Shown piece after piece: positions 1 through 8,827 of a stretch of 64,000 nucleotides of DNA. Each line of letters starts with the position of its first letter. Within the stretch, counting starts at the first letter, position 1. This DNA comes from Pseudomonas vancouverensis (lineage in GTDB: Bacteria; Pseudomonadota; Gammaproteobacteria; Pseudomonadales; Pseudomonadaceae). Location: contig NZ_RRZK01000024.1 in assembly GCF_004348895.1 (NCBI RefSeq), forward strand, positions 79,164 to 143,163, written 5' to 3'. Below the pieces are notes generated by a model that searched no databases, was not told the DNA's origin, and saw only the letters and a list, made by a program, of their open reading frames with translations. The translations under genes and the position numbers were made by a program.

Positions 1-1
1 C

Positions 2-1567
2 TGGTACGACTTCGAACTGAAAGACGAAAGCCGTCCGTTCAAGGACATCAGCGACGACAACCGCAAAGAGGGCGCCAAGTCTGCGGGCGCCGAAATGCTC
101 GACGCCTTCGTCTATCACAACTATTCCATTGCCGATCAGCCGGGCTCCGTGCGCCTGGGCAAACAAGTGGTCAGCTGGGGTGAAAGTACCTTTATCGGCG
201 GCGGCATCAACTCGATCAACCCGATTGACGTGTCCGCGTTCCGTCGTCCAGGCGCCGAGATCAAGGAAGGCCTGATCCCGGTCAACATGTTCTATGTGTC
301 CCAGAGCCTCACCGAAAACCTGTCGGCTGAAGCCTTCTACCAACTGGAGTGGGACCAGACTGTCGTCGACAACTGCGGCACCTTCTTCTCCCAGCCAGAC
401 ATCGTCGCTGACGGTTGCGACAACAACCTGCGCGTGCTGAACAAACGCTCGACCATTCCGGCCGCTGCCCTGCCGACGCTGACCGCCCTGGGCGTGAACG
501 TCGACAACGAAGGCGTACTGGTGCGCCGTGCCGGCGACCGCGATGCGCGGGACAGCGGTCAGTGGGGTGCATCCTTCAAGTACATGTTCGACCCGCTGGA
601 CACCGAATTCGGTGCCTACTTCATGAACTACCACAGCCGCGCACCGATCTTCAGTGCCACCGGCGCACCGGCTTCGGCCTATGCCCGTGTAGGCGCTCTG
701 CCGGCACAATTGCAAGCGCTGGCGCCGTTGATCATCGCGGGCAACTCGAACTACTTCATCGAGTATCCGGAAGACATTCGCCTCTACGGCCTGAGCTTCT
801 CCACCACCCTGCCTACCGGTACGGCGTGGAGCGGTGAAATCAGCTACCGTCCGAATGCGCCGGTGCAGCTCAACACCACCGATATCCTGTTCGCCGGCGT
901 CCGTCCGCTGGGCCGTGGCAACCCGAACAACCCATTGACCAACGCTTCGTTGCTCAACGGCGTACCGGGCCAGGACCTGCACGGTTACAACCGTAAGGAA
1001 ATCACCCAGTTCCAGACCACCCTGACGCACTTCTTCGATCAGGTCATGGGCGCCCAGCGCCTGACCCTGGTGGGTGAAGTGGGCGTGACTCACGTCGGTG
1101 GCCTCGAGGATTCTTCCGACGTGCGTTATGGCCGTGATCCGGTCTACGGTCCGGGCGATCTGCCTTCGACCGGTGGCGCCAACACCTGCGTACTGCTCAA
1201 TACCAGCACCATCGCTGGTGCCGGTCCAGGCGCGGCGACCAACAACCTCAGCCGCAACTGCACCGACGAAGGTTTCACCACGGCGACTTCGTGGGGTTAC
1301 CGCGCTCGTGCGATCTGGGACTACAACGACGTGTTTGCCGGTGTAAACCTCAAGCCAAACGTGGCCTGGTCCCATGACGTGAGCGGTTACTCGCCTGGCC
1401 CTGGCGGCAACTTCGAGGAAGGTCGCAAAGCGGTCAGCCTGGGTGTTGATGCCGAGTATCAGAACACCTACACCGCGAGCCTGAACTACACCAACTTCTT
1501 CGACGGCAAGTACACCACTGTGGATGACCGCGATTTCGTCGCGCTCAGCTTCGGCGTGAACTTCTAA
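2..1567 (+). CDS. DUF1302 family outer-membrane-type protein (5' truncated)
   Basis: The reading frame is open from base 2 to the stop at 1565-1567, so the gene starts upstream of the window; the first in-frame ATG at 95 is internal. The visible 521 residues look like a DUF1302 protein: alternating aromatic/polar strands, the phrase RLGKQVVSWGEST near the start, and a C-terminal strand ending in phenylalanine (ALSFGVNF), which is typical of outer-membrane beta-barrels. No signal peptide can be seen because the N-terminus is missing. It lies 26 bp before a DUF1329 gene. The two families are usually neighbours in Pseudomonas and are thought to act together in the envelope, often near RND-like lipid exporters. 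The substrate is unknown. The family call is firm; any transport role is inference. Confidence 0.85.
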   Translation, partial: WYDFELKDESRPFKDISDDNRKEGAKSAGAEMLDAFVYHNYSIADQPGSVRLGKQVVSWGESTFIGGGINSINPIDVSAFRRPGAEIKEGLIPVNMFYVSQSLTENLSAEAFYQLEWDQTVVDNCGTFFSQPDIVADGCDNNLRVLNKRSTIPAAALPTLTALGVNVDNEGVLVRRAGDRDARDSGQWGASFKYMFDPLDTEFGAYFMNYHSRAPIFSATGAPASAYARVGALPAQLQALAPLIIAGNSNYFIEYPEDIRLYGLSFSTTLPTGTAWSGEISYRPNAPVQLNTTDILFAGVRPLGRGNPNNPLTNASLLNGVPGQDLHGYNRKEITQFQTTLTHFFDQVMGAQRLTLVGEVGVTHVGGLEDSSDVRYGRDPVYGPGDLPSTGGANTCVLLNTSTIAGAGPGAATNNLSRNCTDEGFTTATSWGYRARAIWDYNDVFAGVNLKPNVAWSHDVSGYSPGPGGNFEEGRKAVSLGVDAEYQNTYTASLNYTNFFDGKYTTVDDRDFVALSFGVNF

Positions 1568-1593
1568 ACACTGTTTTCAGGACGAATGCACTT

Positions 1594-2958
1594 ATGAAAA
1601 TAACAAAGAGTCTGTTCCACGCCAGTGTTCTGGGGCTTTCGCTGCTGGCGACCAGCGTCATGGCGGCAGTGCCTCAAGCCGAGGCGGACAAACTGGGCAA
1701 GAGCCTGACGCCGATGGGCGCCGAAATGGCGGGTAACGCCGACGGTTCGATTCCGGCCTGGAAGCCGCTGGCGAAGAACGCCGGCACTGTCGACAGCAAA
1801 GGTTTCCTGTCCAATCCATTTGCCAGTGAAAAACCGCTGTTCACCATCACCGCGCAGAACGTCGAGCAGTACAAGGACAAGCTTGCTCCGGGCCAGTACG
1901 CGATGTTCAAGCGCTACCCGGACACCTTCAAGATGCCGGTCTACCCGTCCCATCGCGGTTCTACCGTGCCGGATGAGGTGTTTGCCGCGATCAAGAAGAA
2001 CGCCACCAACACCAACCTGGTGTCTGGCGGTAACGGTCTGGAAAACTTCGATACCGCCGTACCGTTCCCGATTCCAAAGACCGGTGTGGAAGTGATCTGG
2101 AACCACATCACCCGCTATCGCGGCGGCAGCGTGACCCGTCTGGTGACCCAGGCCACGCCGCAAGCCAACGGTTCGTTCAGCCTGGTGTACTTCGAAGACC
2201 AGTTCGTGTTCCGCGACAAGATGAAGGATTACGATCCGAAAAACCCGGGCAACATCCTGTTCTACTTCAAGCAGAAAGTGACTGCGCCGGCACGTCTGGC
2301 CGGTGGTGTGCTGCTGGTGCACGAAACCCTCGACCAGGTGAAAGAGCCTCGCTCGGCGTGGGTGTACAACGCCGGTCAACGTCGTGTGCGTCGTGCCCCA
2401 CAAGTGTCCTATGACGGTCCGGGTACCGCAGCCGATGGCCTGCGTACCTCCGACAACCTGGACATGTACAACGGTGCGCCGGATCGCTACGACTGGAAGC
2501 TCGAAGGCAAGAAAGAGATGTACATCGCCTCCGACAGCTACAAGCTCGACGATCCGAACCTGAAGTACGCCGACATCATCAAGGCCGGTCACATCAACCA
2601 GGACCTGGCTCGCTATGAGTTGCGCCGCGTCTGGCACGTGGTCGCGACCTTGAAGGAAGGTCAGCGCCACATCTACGCCAAGCGTGACTTCTACATCGAC
2701 GAAGACACCTGGCAAGCAGCGGTCATCGACCACTACGACGGTCGTGGTCAGCTGTGGCGTGTCGCCGAAGCCCATGCCGAGGACTACTACGACAAGCAAG
2801 TGCCGTGGTATGCCCTCGAGACCCTGTACGACCTTCAATCGGGCCGTTACCTGGCGCTGGGCATGAAGAACGAAGAGAAGTCGGCCTACAACTTCGGCTT
2901 CCAGGCCACCACCAGCGACTTCACGCCGGCCGCGCTGCGTCAGGATGGTGTTCGCTGA
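1594..2958 (+). CDS. DUF1329 family periplasmic protein
   Basis: 454 residues. The N-terminus is a clear Sec signal peptide (MKITKSLFHASVLGLSLLAT, then SVMAA before the cleavage site), so the product is exported. The body matches the DUF1329 family, which has a LolA/LolB-like fold for binding lipids, and contains the conserved stretch RRVWHVVATLKEG in the C-terminal half. It follows the DUF1302 gene by 26 bp and shares its orientation, so the two are probably co-transcribed; a strong terminator follows at 2992. Family knowledge suggests a soluble partner for the DUF1302 barrel, perhaps carrying a hydrophobic ligand. No enzyme motif was found and the ligand is not known. Confidence 0.88.
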   Translation: MKITKSLFHASVLGLSLLATSVMAAVPQAEADKLGKSLTPMGAEMAGNADGSIPAWKPLAKNAGTVDSKGFLSNPFASEKPLFTITAQNVEQYKDKLAPGQYAMFKRYPDTFKMPVYPSHRGSTVPDEVFAAIKKNATNTNLVSGGNGLENFDTAVPFPIPKTGVEVIWNHITRYRGGSVTRLVTQATPQANGSFSLVYFEDQFVFRDKMKDYDPKNPGNILFYFKQKVTAPARLAGGVLLVHETLDQVKEPRSAWVYNAGQRRVRRAPQVSYDGPGTAADGLRTSDNLDMYNGAPDRYDWKLEGKKEMYIASDSYKLDDPNLKYADIIKAGHINQDLARYELRRVWHVVATLKEGQRHIYAKRDFYIDEDTWQAAVIDHYDGRGQLWRVAEAHAEDYYDKQVPWYALETLYDLQSGRYLALGMKNEEKSAYNFGFQATTSDFTPAALRQDGVR

Positions 2959-2991
2959 TATGAGTTGAAGAGAGGCCGCATCCTCTGAAGA

Positions 2992-3022
2992 AACGCCCCG
3001 ACTGGTTCGGGGCGTTTTTTTT
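2992..3022 (+). terminator. Rho-independent terminator after the DUF1302/DUF1329 pair
   Basis: A 9-bp stem (AACGCCCCG and CGGGGCGTT) with a 7-nt loop is followed directly by a run of T. It ends the transcript 34 bp after the DUF1329 stop and separates it from the regulator gene downstream. Confidence 0.9.
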
Positions 3023-3064
3023 GTGTGTAGACTTTTTGTAGCCATTTGTAGCAATTACCTTCAA

Positions 3065-3084
3065 TAGCTGTTCGTTTACAGCTA
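3065..3084. promoter_or_regulatory. Perfect 20-bp dyad upstream of the MalT-like regulator
   Basis: TAGCTGT and ACAGCTA form 7-bp arms around a 6-bp spacer, centred about 61 bp before the regulator's ATG. The dyad size resembles operators of proteins with LuxR-type HTH domains, so it may be an autoregulatory site or part of the promoter. A direct repeat of TTTGTAGC lies just upstream (about 3031-3051). The symmetry is seen in the sequence; the binding protein is inferred. Confidence 0.45.
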
Positions 3085-3135
3085 GTCTGCGGACATCTGC
3101 AACGCCGCCACCCGCAATTCAAACAAGAGCCGGCT

Positions 3136-5871
3136 ATGACTGATCTGTCTACATCCCCAGGTTCTGCAACCGTTGCCGTCGCGACGCTGGACGGGCGTTT
3201 TTTTCGTCCGCCGCTGCCCCATGGGCATGTGTTGCGGCCGCGTTTGTGCGAACGCCTGAGTGCCGGGCTCGGTGGCCGGTTGTTGCTCGTCAGTGCGCCG
3301 GCCGGGTTCGGCAAGAGTTCATTGGCGGTGGAGTTCTGTCAGGCGCTGCCGGATCACTGGCGCAGCCTCTGGTTGGGGCTGAGCCCGAGAGACAGCGACC
3401 CCGGACGTTTTCTCGAGCGTTTGCTGGAGGGGTTGCAAGATCATTTTCCGTTACTGGGCAGGCAGTCGCTGGGCTTGCTGAAAATGCGCCAGCGTCACCA
3501 GCCCTTTGCTTTCGAAGAATGGCTGGACGGACTGCTCGATGAGTTGGCGGTCCACCTGTCCACTACGACGCCATTACTGCTGGTACTGGACGACTATCAT
3601 CTGGCCCAGGGGCCGGTTCTGGATCGTTGCCTGCAGTTTTTCCTCAATCATTTGCCTGATGGCTTGCTGGTGATGGTCACCAGCCGTCAGCGGCCGGACT
3701 GGCACCTGGCGCGGTTGCGCCTGTCGCGGCAACTGCTTGAGCTCAATGAGCAGGATTTGCGCCTGACCCACGATGAAGCCTTGAGCCTGCTCGATCGCCA
3801 CAGCAGCTCCTTGCGTGGCGAGGCGCTGGAGAACCTGATCCAGCGCAGTGAAGGCTGGGTTGCGGGCTTGCGTTTCTGGTTGCTGGCGGCCTCGGAAGCC
3901 GGCACCGACGGCGAGTTGCCGCAGTCGCTGCACGGCGGGGAAGGGCTGATACGCGATTACCTGCTCGAAGAAGTGATCGATTGCCTGCCGGCCGAAGTCC
4001 AGTCATTCCTGTATGACACCGCGCCCCAGGAGCGCTTCTGCAGCGAGCTGTGCGACGCCGTTCGCGACGCCCACGACAGTGCGGAAATCCTGCGCTTCCT
4101 GCTGGCTCACCAAGTGTTCCTGGTGCCACTGGACGAGCAGGGCCACTGGTATCGTTACCACCATCTGTTTTCCGATCTGTTGCGCACGCGACCGGTGTCC
4201 CAGTCGATGGTGCCGGCGGCCAGCCTGCACCTGCGCGCCTGCCGCTGGTTCAATGCCCAAGGCTTGCTCGATGAGGCCGTGGAGCAGGCCCTGCGTGCCG
4301 GTCACCTGGATGTCGCGGCCAATCTGGTGCAGAACCTGTCCGAAGAGCAATTGCTGGCCGAGCAGAATGTCGGCATGTTGCTGCGCTGGAAAATGGACTT
4401 GCCCGACAGCCTGCTGATCAGCACGCCACGCTTGATCGTTCTTTATAGCTGGGCGCTGGGCCTGGCCTGCCAACTGGATGCTGCCGAAGAACTCGCCAGT
4501 CATTTGAGTCGTTTCCTGCCGGCACCCTCGGCCACCGCGCAAAAATCCATGCTGGCGCAATGGCTGGCCTTGAGCGGCATCATTGCCCGTGGTCGGGGCA
4601 ATCGCGAGAAGACATTGCGTTACTGCCATGAAGCGCTGGAGAGCCTGCCCTGCAAACGCTACGGCCAGCGCCTGATGTGCCTGTCGACCTTGTCCAACCT
4701 GGCCATTGCCGATGGCGATCTGTGGCGAGCCCGGGGCCTGAACCGTGATTCGCTGGAGCTGGCGCAGCGCGTCGGTAATCCACTCTTCGAAGCCCTGGCC
4801 CACTACGATCGCGCCCGGGTGCTGCAAGCGCGTGGAGAAATCCTCCGTTCGCTGGATGAAGTCCATCAGGGCTTGCAACGCCTGCATGGCCTGTCGTCGC
4901 AACGGCTGTATGCCATCCGCGCTCGGTTGACCTTGTACGAAGGTTTTCTGCTGGCGCAGCGTCTGCAACCACAAGCGGCACGCCTGCGTTTGCTGACAGG
5001 CTTGAACGAGGCCCGTGCCTGCCGTGATATCAGCGTGTTGATCGGCCACTGCGTGATCGCCCGGCTCGAAGGCAGCAGCGGCGAATACGCCAAGGCCTTC
5101 GCTGAACTGGCGGAAGCCGAGCGGCTGATGCACATCTGGGACGTGCCGCCGATCTACTATCTGGCGATGATCACTTTGGTCAAATGTGAGCTATGGCTGG
5201 CGCAGGGGCGAACCGATCTGGCCGAAGCCTGGCTGGCGCGATTGGGGCAGACCTACAACGGTGAACATGCCGCCGCGCCACCGGAGTTTCACCCGCAGTT
5301 GCCGCTTCACGTGGAATTGCAGCAAGCCATGCTGGAGGTCATACAAGGCAATCCGATGCTGGCCGAAGGGCGATTGAATGCGCTGCTGGAGCTGGGTCAG
5401 CAATCCGGCCGGCAGATGCTCAGTGCGATGGCGCTGATTCAGAAAGTCATGCTCTTGTTGGCGGGCGGACGTGAACCGGAAGCGCGCAAGACCCTGGCGC
5501 AAGCGCTGGATGCGGCGGCCGGGGGCGTATTGCAACCCTTCGAGAGCTTGTTGACCGAACACCCGGACTGGCTGCGTGGGCAACTTCAGCTGGGCGCGCC
5601 GACCCCGCTGATACAGAGCCTTGTCGACAAATTGCCCACCCCGATCGCCCGTTCCGGTTTGGAGCCTGTTTCAGCAGAACAACTCAGCACTCGCGAACTG
5701 GCGGTGTTGCGATTGATTGCCCAAGGCTGTTCCAACCAGGAAATCAGCGATCAGTTATTCATCTCCCTGCACACGGTCAAGACCCACGCCAGCCACATCA
5801 ACAGCAAGCTGGGCGTCGAGCGACGCACGCAAGCGGTGGCGCGGGCAAAAGAACTGGGGGTTCTGGGTTAA
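3136..5871 (+). CDS. MalT-like LuxR-family transcriptional activator (STAND ATPase)
   Basis: 911 residues, the usual length for large MalT/AlkS-type regulators. Near residues 54-61 there is a Walker A motif (APAGFGKS), and near 147-153 a Walker B-like LLLVLDDYH, forming the signal-transducing NTPase module. The middle is rich in helical TPR-like repeats. The C-terminus (about residues 845-905) is a LuxR HTH: LSTRELAVLRLIAQGCSNQE followed by HTVKTH. Family members bind ATP plus an inducer and then activate transcription as oligomers. The gene follows the DUF1302/DUF1329 pair in the same direction but behind a terminator, so it has its own promoter, probably near the dyad at 3065. That it controls the upstream pair is inference. 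The inducer is unknown. Confidence 0.88.
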   Translation: MTDLSTSPGSATVAVATLDGRFFRPPLPHGHVLRPRLCERLSAGLGGRLLLVSAPAGFGKSSLAVEFCQALPDHWRSLWLGLSPRDSDPGRFLERLLEGLQDHFPLLGRQSLGLLKMRQRHQPFAFEEWLDGLLDELAVHLSTTTPLLLVLDDYHLAQGPVLDRCLQFFLNHLPDGLLVMVTSRQRPDWHLARLRLSRQLLELNEQDLRLTHDEALSLLDRHSSSLRGEALENLIQRSEGWVAGLRFWLLAASEAGTDGELPQSLHGGEGLIRDYLLEEVIDCLPAEVQSFLYDTAPQERFCSELCDAVRDAHDSAEILRFLLAHQVFLVPLDEQGHWYRYHHLFSDLLRTRPVSQSMVPAASLHLRACRWFNAQGLLDEAVEQALRAGHLDVAANLVQNLSEEQLLAEQNVGMLLRWKMDLPDSLLISTPRLIVLYSWALGLACQLDAAEELASHLSRFLPAPSATAQKSMLAQWLALSGIIARGRGNREKTLRYCHEALESLPCKRYGQRLMCLSTLSNLAIADGDLWRARGLNRDSLELAQRVGNPLFEALAHYDRARVLQARGEILRSLDEVHQGLQRLHGLSSQRLYAIRARLTLYEGFLLAQRLQPQAARLRLLTGLNEARACRDISVLIGHCVIARLEGSSGEYAKAFAELAEAERLMHIWDVPPIYYLAMITLVKCELWLAQGRTDLAEAWLARLGQTYNGEHAAAPPEFHPQLPLHVELQQAMLEVIQGNPMLAEGRLNALLELGQQSGRQMLSAMALIQKVMLLLAGGREPEARKTLAQALDAAAGGVLQPFESLLTEHPDWLRGQLQLGAPTPLIQSLVDKLPTPIARSGLEPVSAEQLSTRELAVLRLIAQGCSNQEISDQLFISLHTVKTHASHINSKLGVERRTQAVARAKELGVLG

Positions 5872-5960
5872 CGATTATTCACGTTACACGCCAGCGATTG
5901 CTGGTCGGATACTCAATTGTGCGAAAATCGCGACCGTCCACGATTATCGAGCAGGTACCG

Positions 5961-6602
5961 ATGTCCCAGCAGCCCACGCTTATCCGTGAAACATTCCCCG
6001 TCGGCCCGTTGCAGTGCAACTGCACGATCATCGGCGATCCGCTGACGAAAAAAGCCATAGTCGTAGATCCGGGCGGTAATCATGAACTGATCCTGGCGCG
6101 GCTCGACGCCCTGGGGCTGAAGCTGGTCAGCATCATTCACACCCATGCACACCTCGACCATTTTCTGGCGTCCGGCCAGCTCAAGGAGAAAACCGGTGCG
6201 ACCCTGCACTTGCACAAGGAAGACCAGGTCCTCTGGGACAACCTGGAAATGCAGTGCCAGATGTTCGGTGTGCCCTACACCCCGGTGCCCTCGCCGGACC
6301 GCTGGCTGGCCGATGACGAAGAGCTCGCCTGCGGTTGTGGCGTAGCGCTGCACACCCCGGGTCACACGCCGGGGTCCATGAGTTTCTGGTTCTCCGACGC
6401 CAAGCTGTTGATTGCCGGCGACACGCTGTTCCGACGTGGAGTCGGGCGCACGGATTTGTGGGGCGGCGATCAGGCGACTATCGTGCGTTCAATCAAGCAG
6501 CGCCTGTATACCCTTGATGAAGAGGCGACCGTCGTCACCGGGCACGGTCCGGACACCCGTCTGGGCGATGAAATGCGCGAAAACCCGTTTGTCCGGGCCT
6601 GA
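5961..6602 (+). CDS. MBL-fold hydrolase, glyoxalase II-like (YcbL type)
   Basis: 213 residues from the ATG at 5961, chosen because GAGCAGG lies just upstream; an upstream in-frame ATG at 5898 would add a tail not expected in the family. Metal-binding motifs are in order: HTHAHLDH, then HTPGHTPGS, then AGDTLFRRGVGRTDLWGGD and GHGPDT near the C-terminus. This is the single-domain type II glyoxalase-like subgroup, likely a cytoplasmic thioester hydrolase acting on S-lactoylglutathione or similar compounds. It lacks the long C-terminal glutathione-binding domain of classical GloB, so the exact substrate is open. Confidence 0.88.
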   Translation: MSQQPTLIRETFPVGPLQCNCTIIGDPLTKKAIVVDPGGNHELILARLDALGLKLVSIIHTHAHLDHFLASGQLKEKTGATLHLHKEDQVLWDNLEMQCQMFGVPYTPVPSPDRWLADDEELACGCGVALHTPGHTPGSMSFWFSDAKLLIAGDTLFRRGVGRTDLWGGDQATIVRSIKQRLYTLDEEATVVTGHGPDTRLGDEMRENPFVRA

Positions 6603-6706
6603 TTTGTAACAGCCGGAATTTTTAGCCGCTAACGTGATCCAACGGCCGCTAAGGCAGATGCCTTGATTCGTTGCATCACAGAAATGCAAAAAAGTAGGAG
6701 CTTTTC

Positions 6707-7408
6707 ATGTTCACCATGCGTCCTTTGATTATTGTCGCTACTGCCGTGGCTCTGCTGTCGGGCTGCGCTTCGCAAAACCCTTACGATAACCAGGGTCAGG
6801 CCGATGGCGGTCAAGGCATGAGCAAGACCGCCAAGTACGGCGGCCTCGGAGCCCTGGCCGGTGCCGTCGCCGGTGCTGCCATCAACCACGACAACCGTGG
6901 CAAGGGCGCACTGATCGGTGCGGCCATCGGTGGTGCGTCCGCCGCGGGTTACGGCTATTACGCCGACCAGCAGGAAAAGAAACTGCGCGCCAGCATGGCC
7001 AACACCGGTGTTGAAGTGCAGCGTCAGGGCGATCAGATCAAGCTGATCATGCCGGGTAACATCACGTTCGCCACCGACTCGGCGAACATCGCCCCAAGTT
7101 TCTATCAGCCGCTGAACAACCTGGCGGGCTCGCTGAAAGAGTTCAACCAGAACCAGATCGAGATCGTCGGCTACACCGACAGTACCGGCAGCCGCCAGCA
7201 CAACATGGACCTGTCCCAGCGTCGCGCCCAGAGCGTGGCCACCTACCTGACGTCGCAAGGTGTCAGCGGTGCCAACCTCAGCGCCCGCGGTGCCGGCCCG
7301 GACAATCCGATTGCCAGCAACGCCGACGTCAATGGCCGCGCCCAGAACCGTCGCGTAGAAGTCAACCTCAAGGCGATTCCTGGCCAGCAGTACGGTGGTC
7401 AGCAGTAA
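6707..7408 (+). CDS. OmpA-family lipoprotein with glycine-zipper segment (YiaD-like)
   Basis: 233 residues. The N-terminus is a lipoprotein signal with lipobox LLSGC (cysteine at about residue 20). Residues 40-90 form a Gly/Ala-rich glycine zipper (GGLGALAGAVAGAAI, then GALIGAAIGGASAAGYGYY), a likely membrane-associated hairpin. The C-terminal OmpA domain has the peptidoglycan-binding pattern GYTDSTGS, NMDLSQRRAQSV and NRRVEV. It should tether the outer membrane to peptidoglycan. AGGAG lies 6 nt before the ATG. It stands alone, with a terminator right after it. Confidence 0.92.
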   Translation: MFTMRPLIIVATAVALLSGCASQNPYDNQGQADGGQGMSKTAKYGGLGALAGAVAGAAINHDNRGKGALIGAAIGGASAAGYGYYADQQEKKLRASMANTGVEVQRQGDQIKLIMPGNITFATDSANIAPSFYQPLNNLAGSLKEFNQNQIEIVGYTDSTGSRQHNMDLSQRRAQSVATYLTSQGVSGANLSARGAGPDNPIASNADVNGRAQNRRVEVNLKAIPGQQYGGQQ

Positions 7409-7456
7409 GATCAGGTGCAGCAGTACCCTTGATCGGCTGAGTCCGCTTCAAAATCC

Positions 7457-7494
7457 AAAACCCGCCTGATCCCTGCGATCAGGCGGGTTTTTTG
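7457..7494 (+). terminator. Terminator of the OmpA-family lipoprotein gene
   Basis: Stem AACCCGCCTGAT with ATCAGGCGGGTT (12 bp), 7-nt loop, followed by T residues. Confidence 0.92.
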
Positions 7495-7539
7495 TTGCAG
7501 GGTTTGATGCCATCGCTGGCACGCCAACCCGCAGATACA

Positions 7540-7577
7540 AAAAAGCCCCCGGACAATGAATTGTCCGGGGGCTTTTT
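7540..7577. terminator. Bidirectional terminator between ompA-like gene and zapG
   Basis: A 17-bp perfect stem (A-run, GCCCCCGGACAA, loop TGAA, then the complement ending in a T-run) lies between two convergent genes. It has A before and T after the stem, so it can stop transcripts from both sides; its main job is probably to end the minus-strand gene at 7595. Confidence 0.9.
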
Positions 7578-7594
7578 ACCAAGCGCGAAGCTGA

Positions 7595-8029
7595 TTACTT
7601 CTTCAGGCCATAATGCTCATCAAGCATGCCCGGTGCATTCGGGGCTTTCGGCGCGTAGTCGCGAGGCGGCTCCTGATTGCGCGGTGGCGTCAGGCGTTCA
7701 CGGGGTGCCTGTGCCGCATCGGCATGCAGGGAAGCCAGCAGGCGTTGGCGAGTCTGCTCGTCCAGGGCCAGACGATTGGCACCCTCGGCGAGATGATCCT
7801 GCACTTCCTGGTAGCTCTGGGTCAGTTTCTTGACCAGTGTCGCGGTGCTGTTGAAGTGGGTCACCACCTCGTTCTGATAACTGTCGAAACGTTCCTGAAT
7901 ATCGTCCAGCTGACGCTGCGTGCGGCTGGGCGCGGCGTTCGGCGCAACGCGAGCGATCAGGAACCCAATGGCGACACCCACAACCAGGGCAAGAGTCGGT
8001 AACAACCAAACTAAGAGCGAGTGTTCCAC
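7595..8029 (-). CDS. zapG: ZapG/YhcB family (DUF1043) inner-membrane division-associated protein
   Basis: 144 residues. There is one N-terminal membrane helix (about residues 6-26, LVWLLPTLALVVGVAIGFLI), then a predicted coiled-coil region (QRQLDDIQERFDSYQNEVV), and a disordered Pro-rich C-terminus ending in GLKK. This is the YhcB/DUF1043 layout. In enterobacteria the protein contacts the divisome and affects envelope synthesis. It is divergent from the hydrolase gene at 8174 with a 144-bp shared upstream region. Confidence 0.88.
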   Translation of the reverse strand: MEHSLLVWLLPTLALVVGVAIGFLIARVAPNAAPSRTQRQLDDIQERFDSYQNEVVTHFNSTATLVKKLTQSYQEVQDHLAEGANRLALDEQTRQRLLASLHADAAQAPRERLTPPRNQEPPRDYAPKAPNAPGMLDEHYGLKK

Positions 8030-8173
8030 GAGTCCTTCCTCTATAAACGGCTTTGCTTTACGTTAACGGCTCGAACCTGCGCTGTATACCGCGATTCACT
8101 CGCAATAGACTGGCACAGACAATTTGCTAGACGAGTCGACCCGATTCGAGGTCACGGAGTTCCTTCCTTGCTT

Positions 8174-8803
8174 ATGCGTGAAACCCCTGTAGTGATTGAT
8201 GGCCCGGTCGGGCAACTGGAAGCACTTTACCTGGATAACGAGCAGCCCCGCGGCCTGGCGCTGATCTGTCATCCGAACCCGGTGCAGGGCGGCACCATGC
8301 TCAATAAAGTGGTGTCGACCCTGCAACGCACCGCCCGCGATGCCGGTTTGATCACCTTGCGTTTCAATTACCGCGGCGTCGGTGCCAGCGAAGGCACCCA
8401 CGACATGGGCACTGGTGAAGTCGATGATGCCCAGGCAGTGGCCGCGTGGTTCCGCGCCCGTCATCCGGATTTGCCGCTGACGCTGTTCGGTTTCTCCTTC
8501 GGCGGATTTGTTGCGGCAAGTCTCGGCGGTCGTCTTGAAGCCAGCGGGCAGCAGCTCAAGCACCTGTTCATGGTCGCCCCGGCCGTGATGCGTCTGGGTG
8601 ATCAGGATCAGCTGCCGCAGCAGGCAGAGCTGACTCTGATCCAGCCGGAAACCGATGAAGTCATCGATCCGCAGGTCGTTTATCAGTGGTCCGACAAGCT
8701 CGAACGTCCCCATGAGCTGCTGAAAGTGGCAGAATGCGGGCACTTTTTTCATGGCAAGCTGACCGATCTGAAAGATCTGATCCTGCCGCGTCTTTCGAAC
8801 TGA
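8174..8803 (+). CDS. Alpha/beta hydrolase
   Basis: 209 residues from the ATG at 8174. A TTG at 8168 sits at a better distance from GGAG (8156-8159), so the true start may be two codons earlier. The longer frame from 8021 has no family support. The fold is clear: oxyanion-region LICHPNPVQGG, nucleophile elbow GFSFGG, acid region PETDEVID and catalytic ECGHFFHG. It belongs to the small dienelactone-hydrolase-like esterases found beside trpS in pseudomonads. The natural substrate is unknown. The next gene starts 24 bp later, so co-transcription with trpS is likely. Confidence 0.88.
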   Translation: MRETPVVIDGPVGQLEALYLDNEQPRGLALICHPNPVQGGTMLNKVVSTLQRTARDAGLITLRFNYRGVGASEGTHDMGTGEVDDAQAVAAWFRARHPDLPLTLFGFSFGGFVAASLGGRLEASGQQLKHLFMVAPAVMRLGDQDQLPQQAELTLIQPETDEVIDPQVVYQWSDKLERPHELLKVAECGHFFHGKLTDLKDLILPRLSN

Positions 8804-8827
8804 TTGCAGTCTGACAAGCGATTACCC

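Noticed and set aside
1564..3054. Minus-strand open frame of 496 codons opposite the DUF1329 gene
   Set aside because: It runs through the terminator at 2992-3022 and mirrors a gene with a clear signal peptide.
7492..7833. Plus-strand open frame of 113 codons after the OmpA-family gene
   Set aside because: It reads through a strong bidirectional terminator and antisense to zapG.
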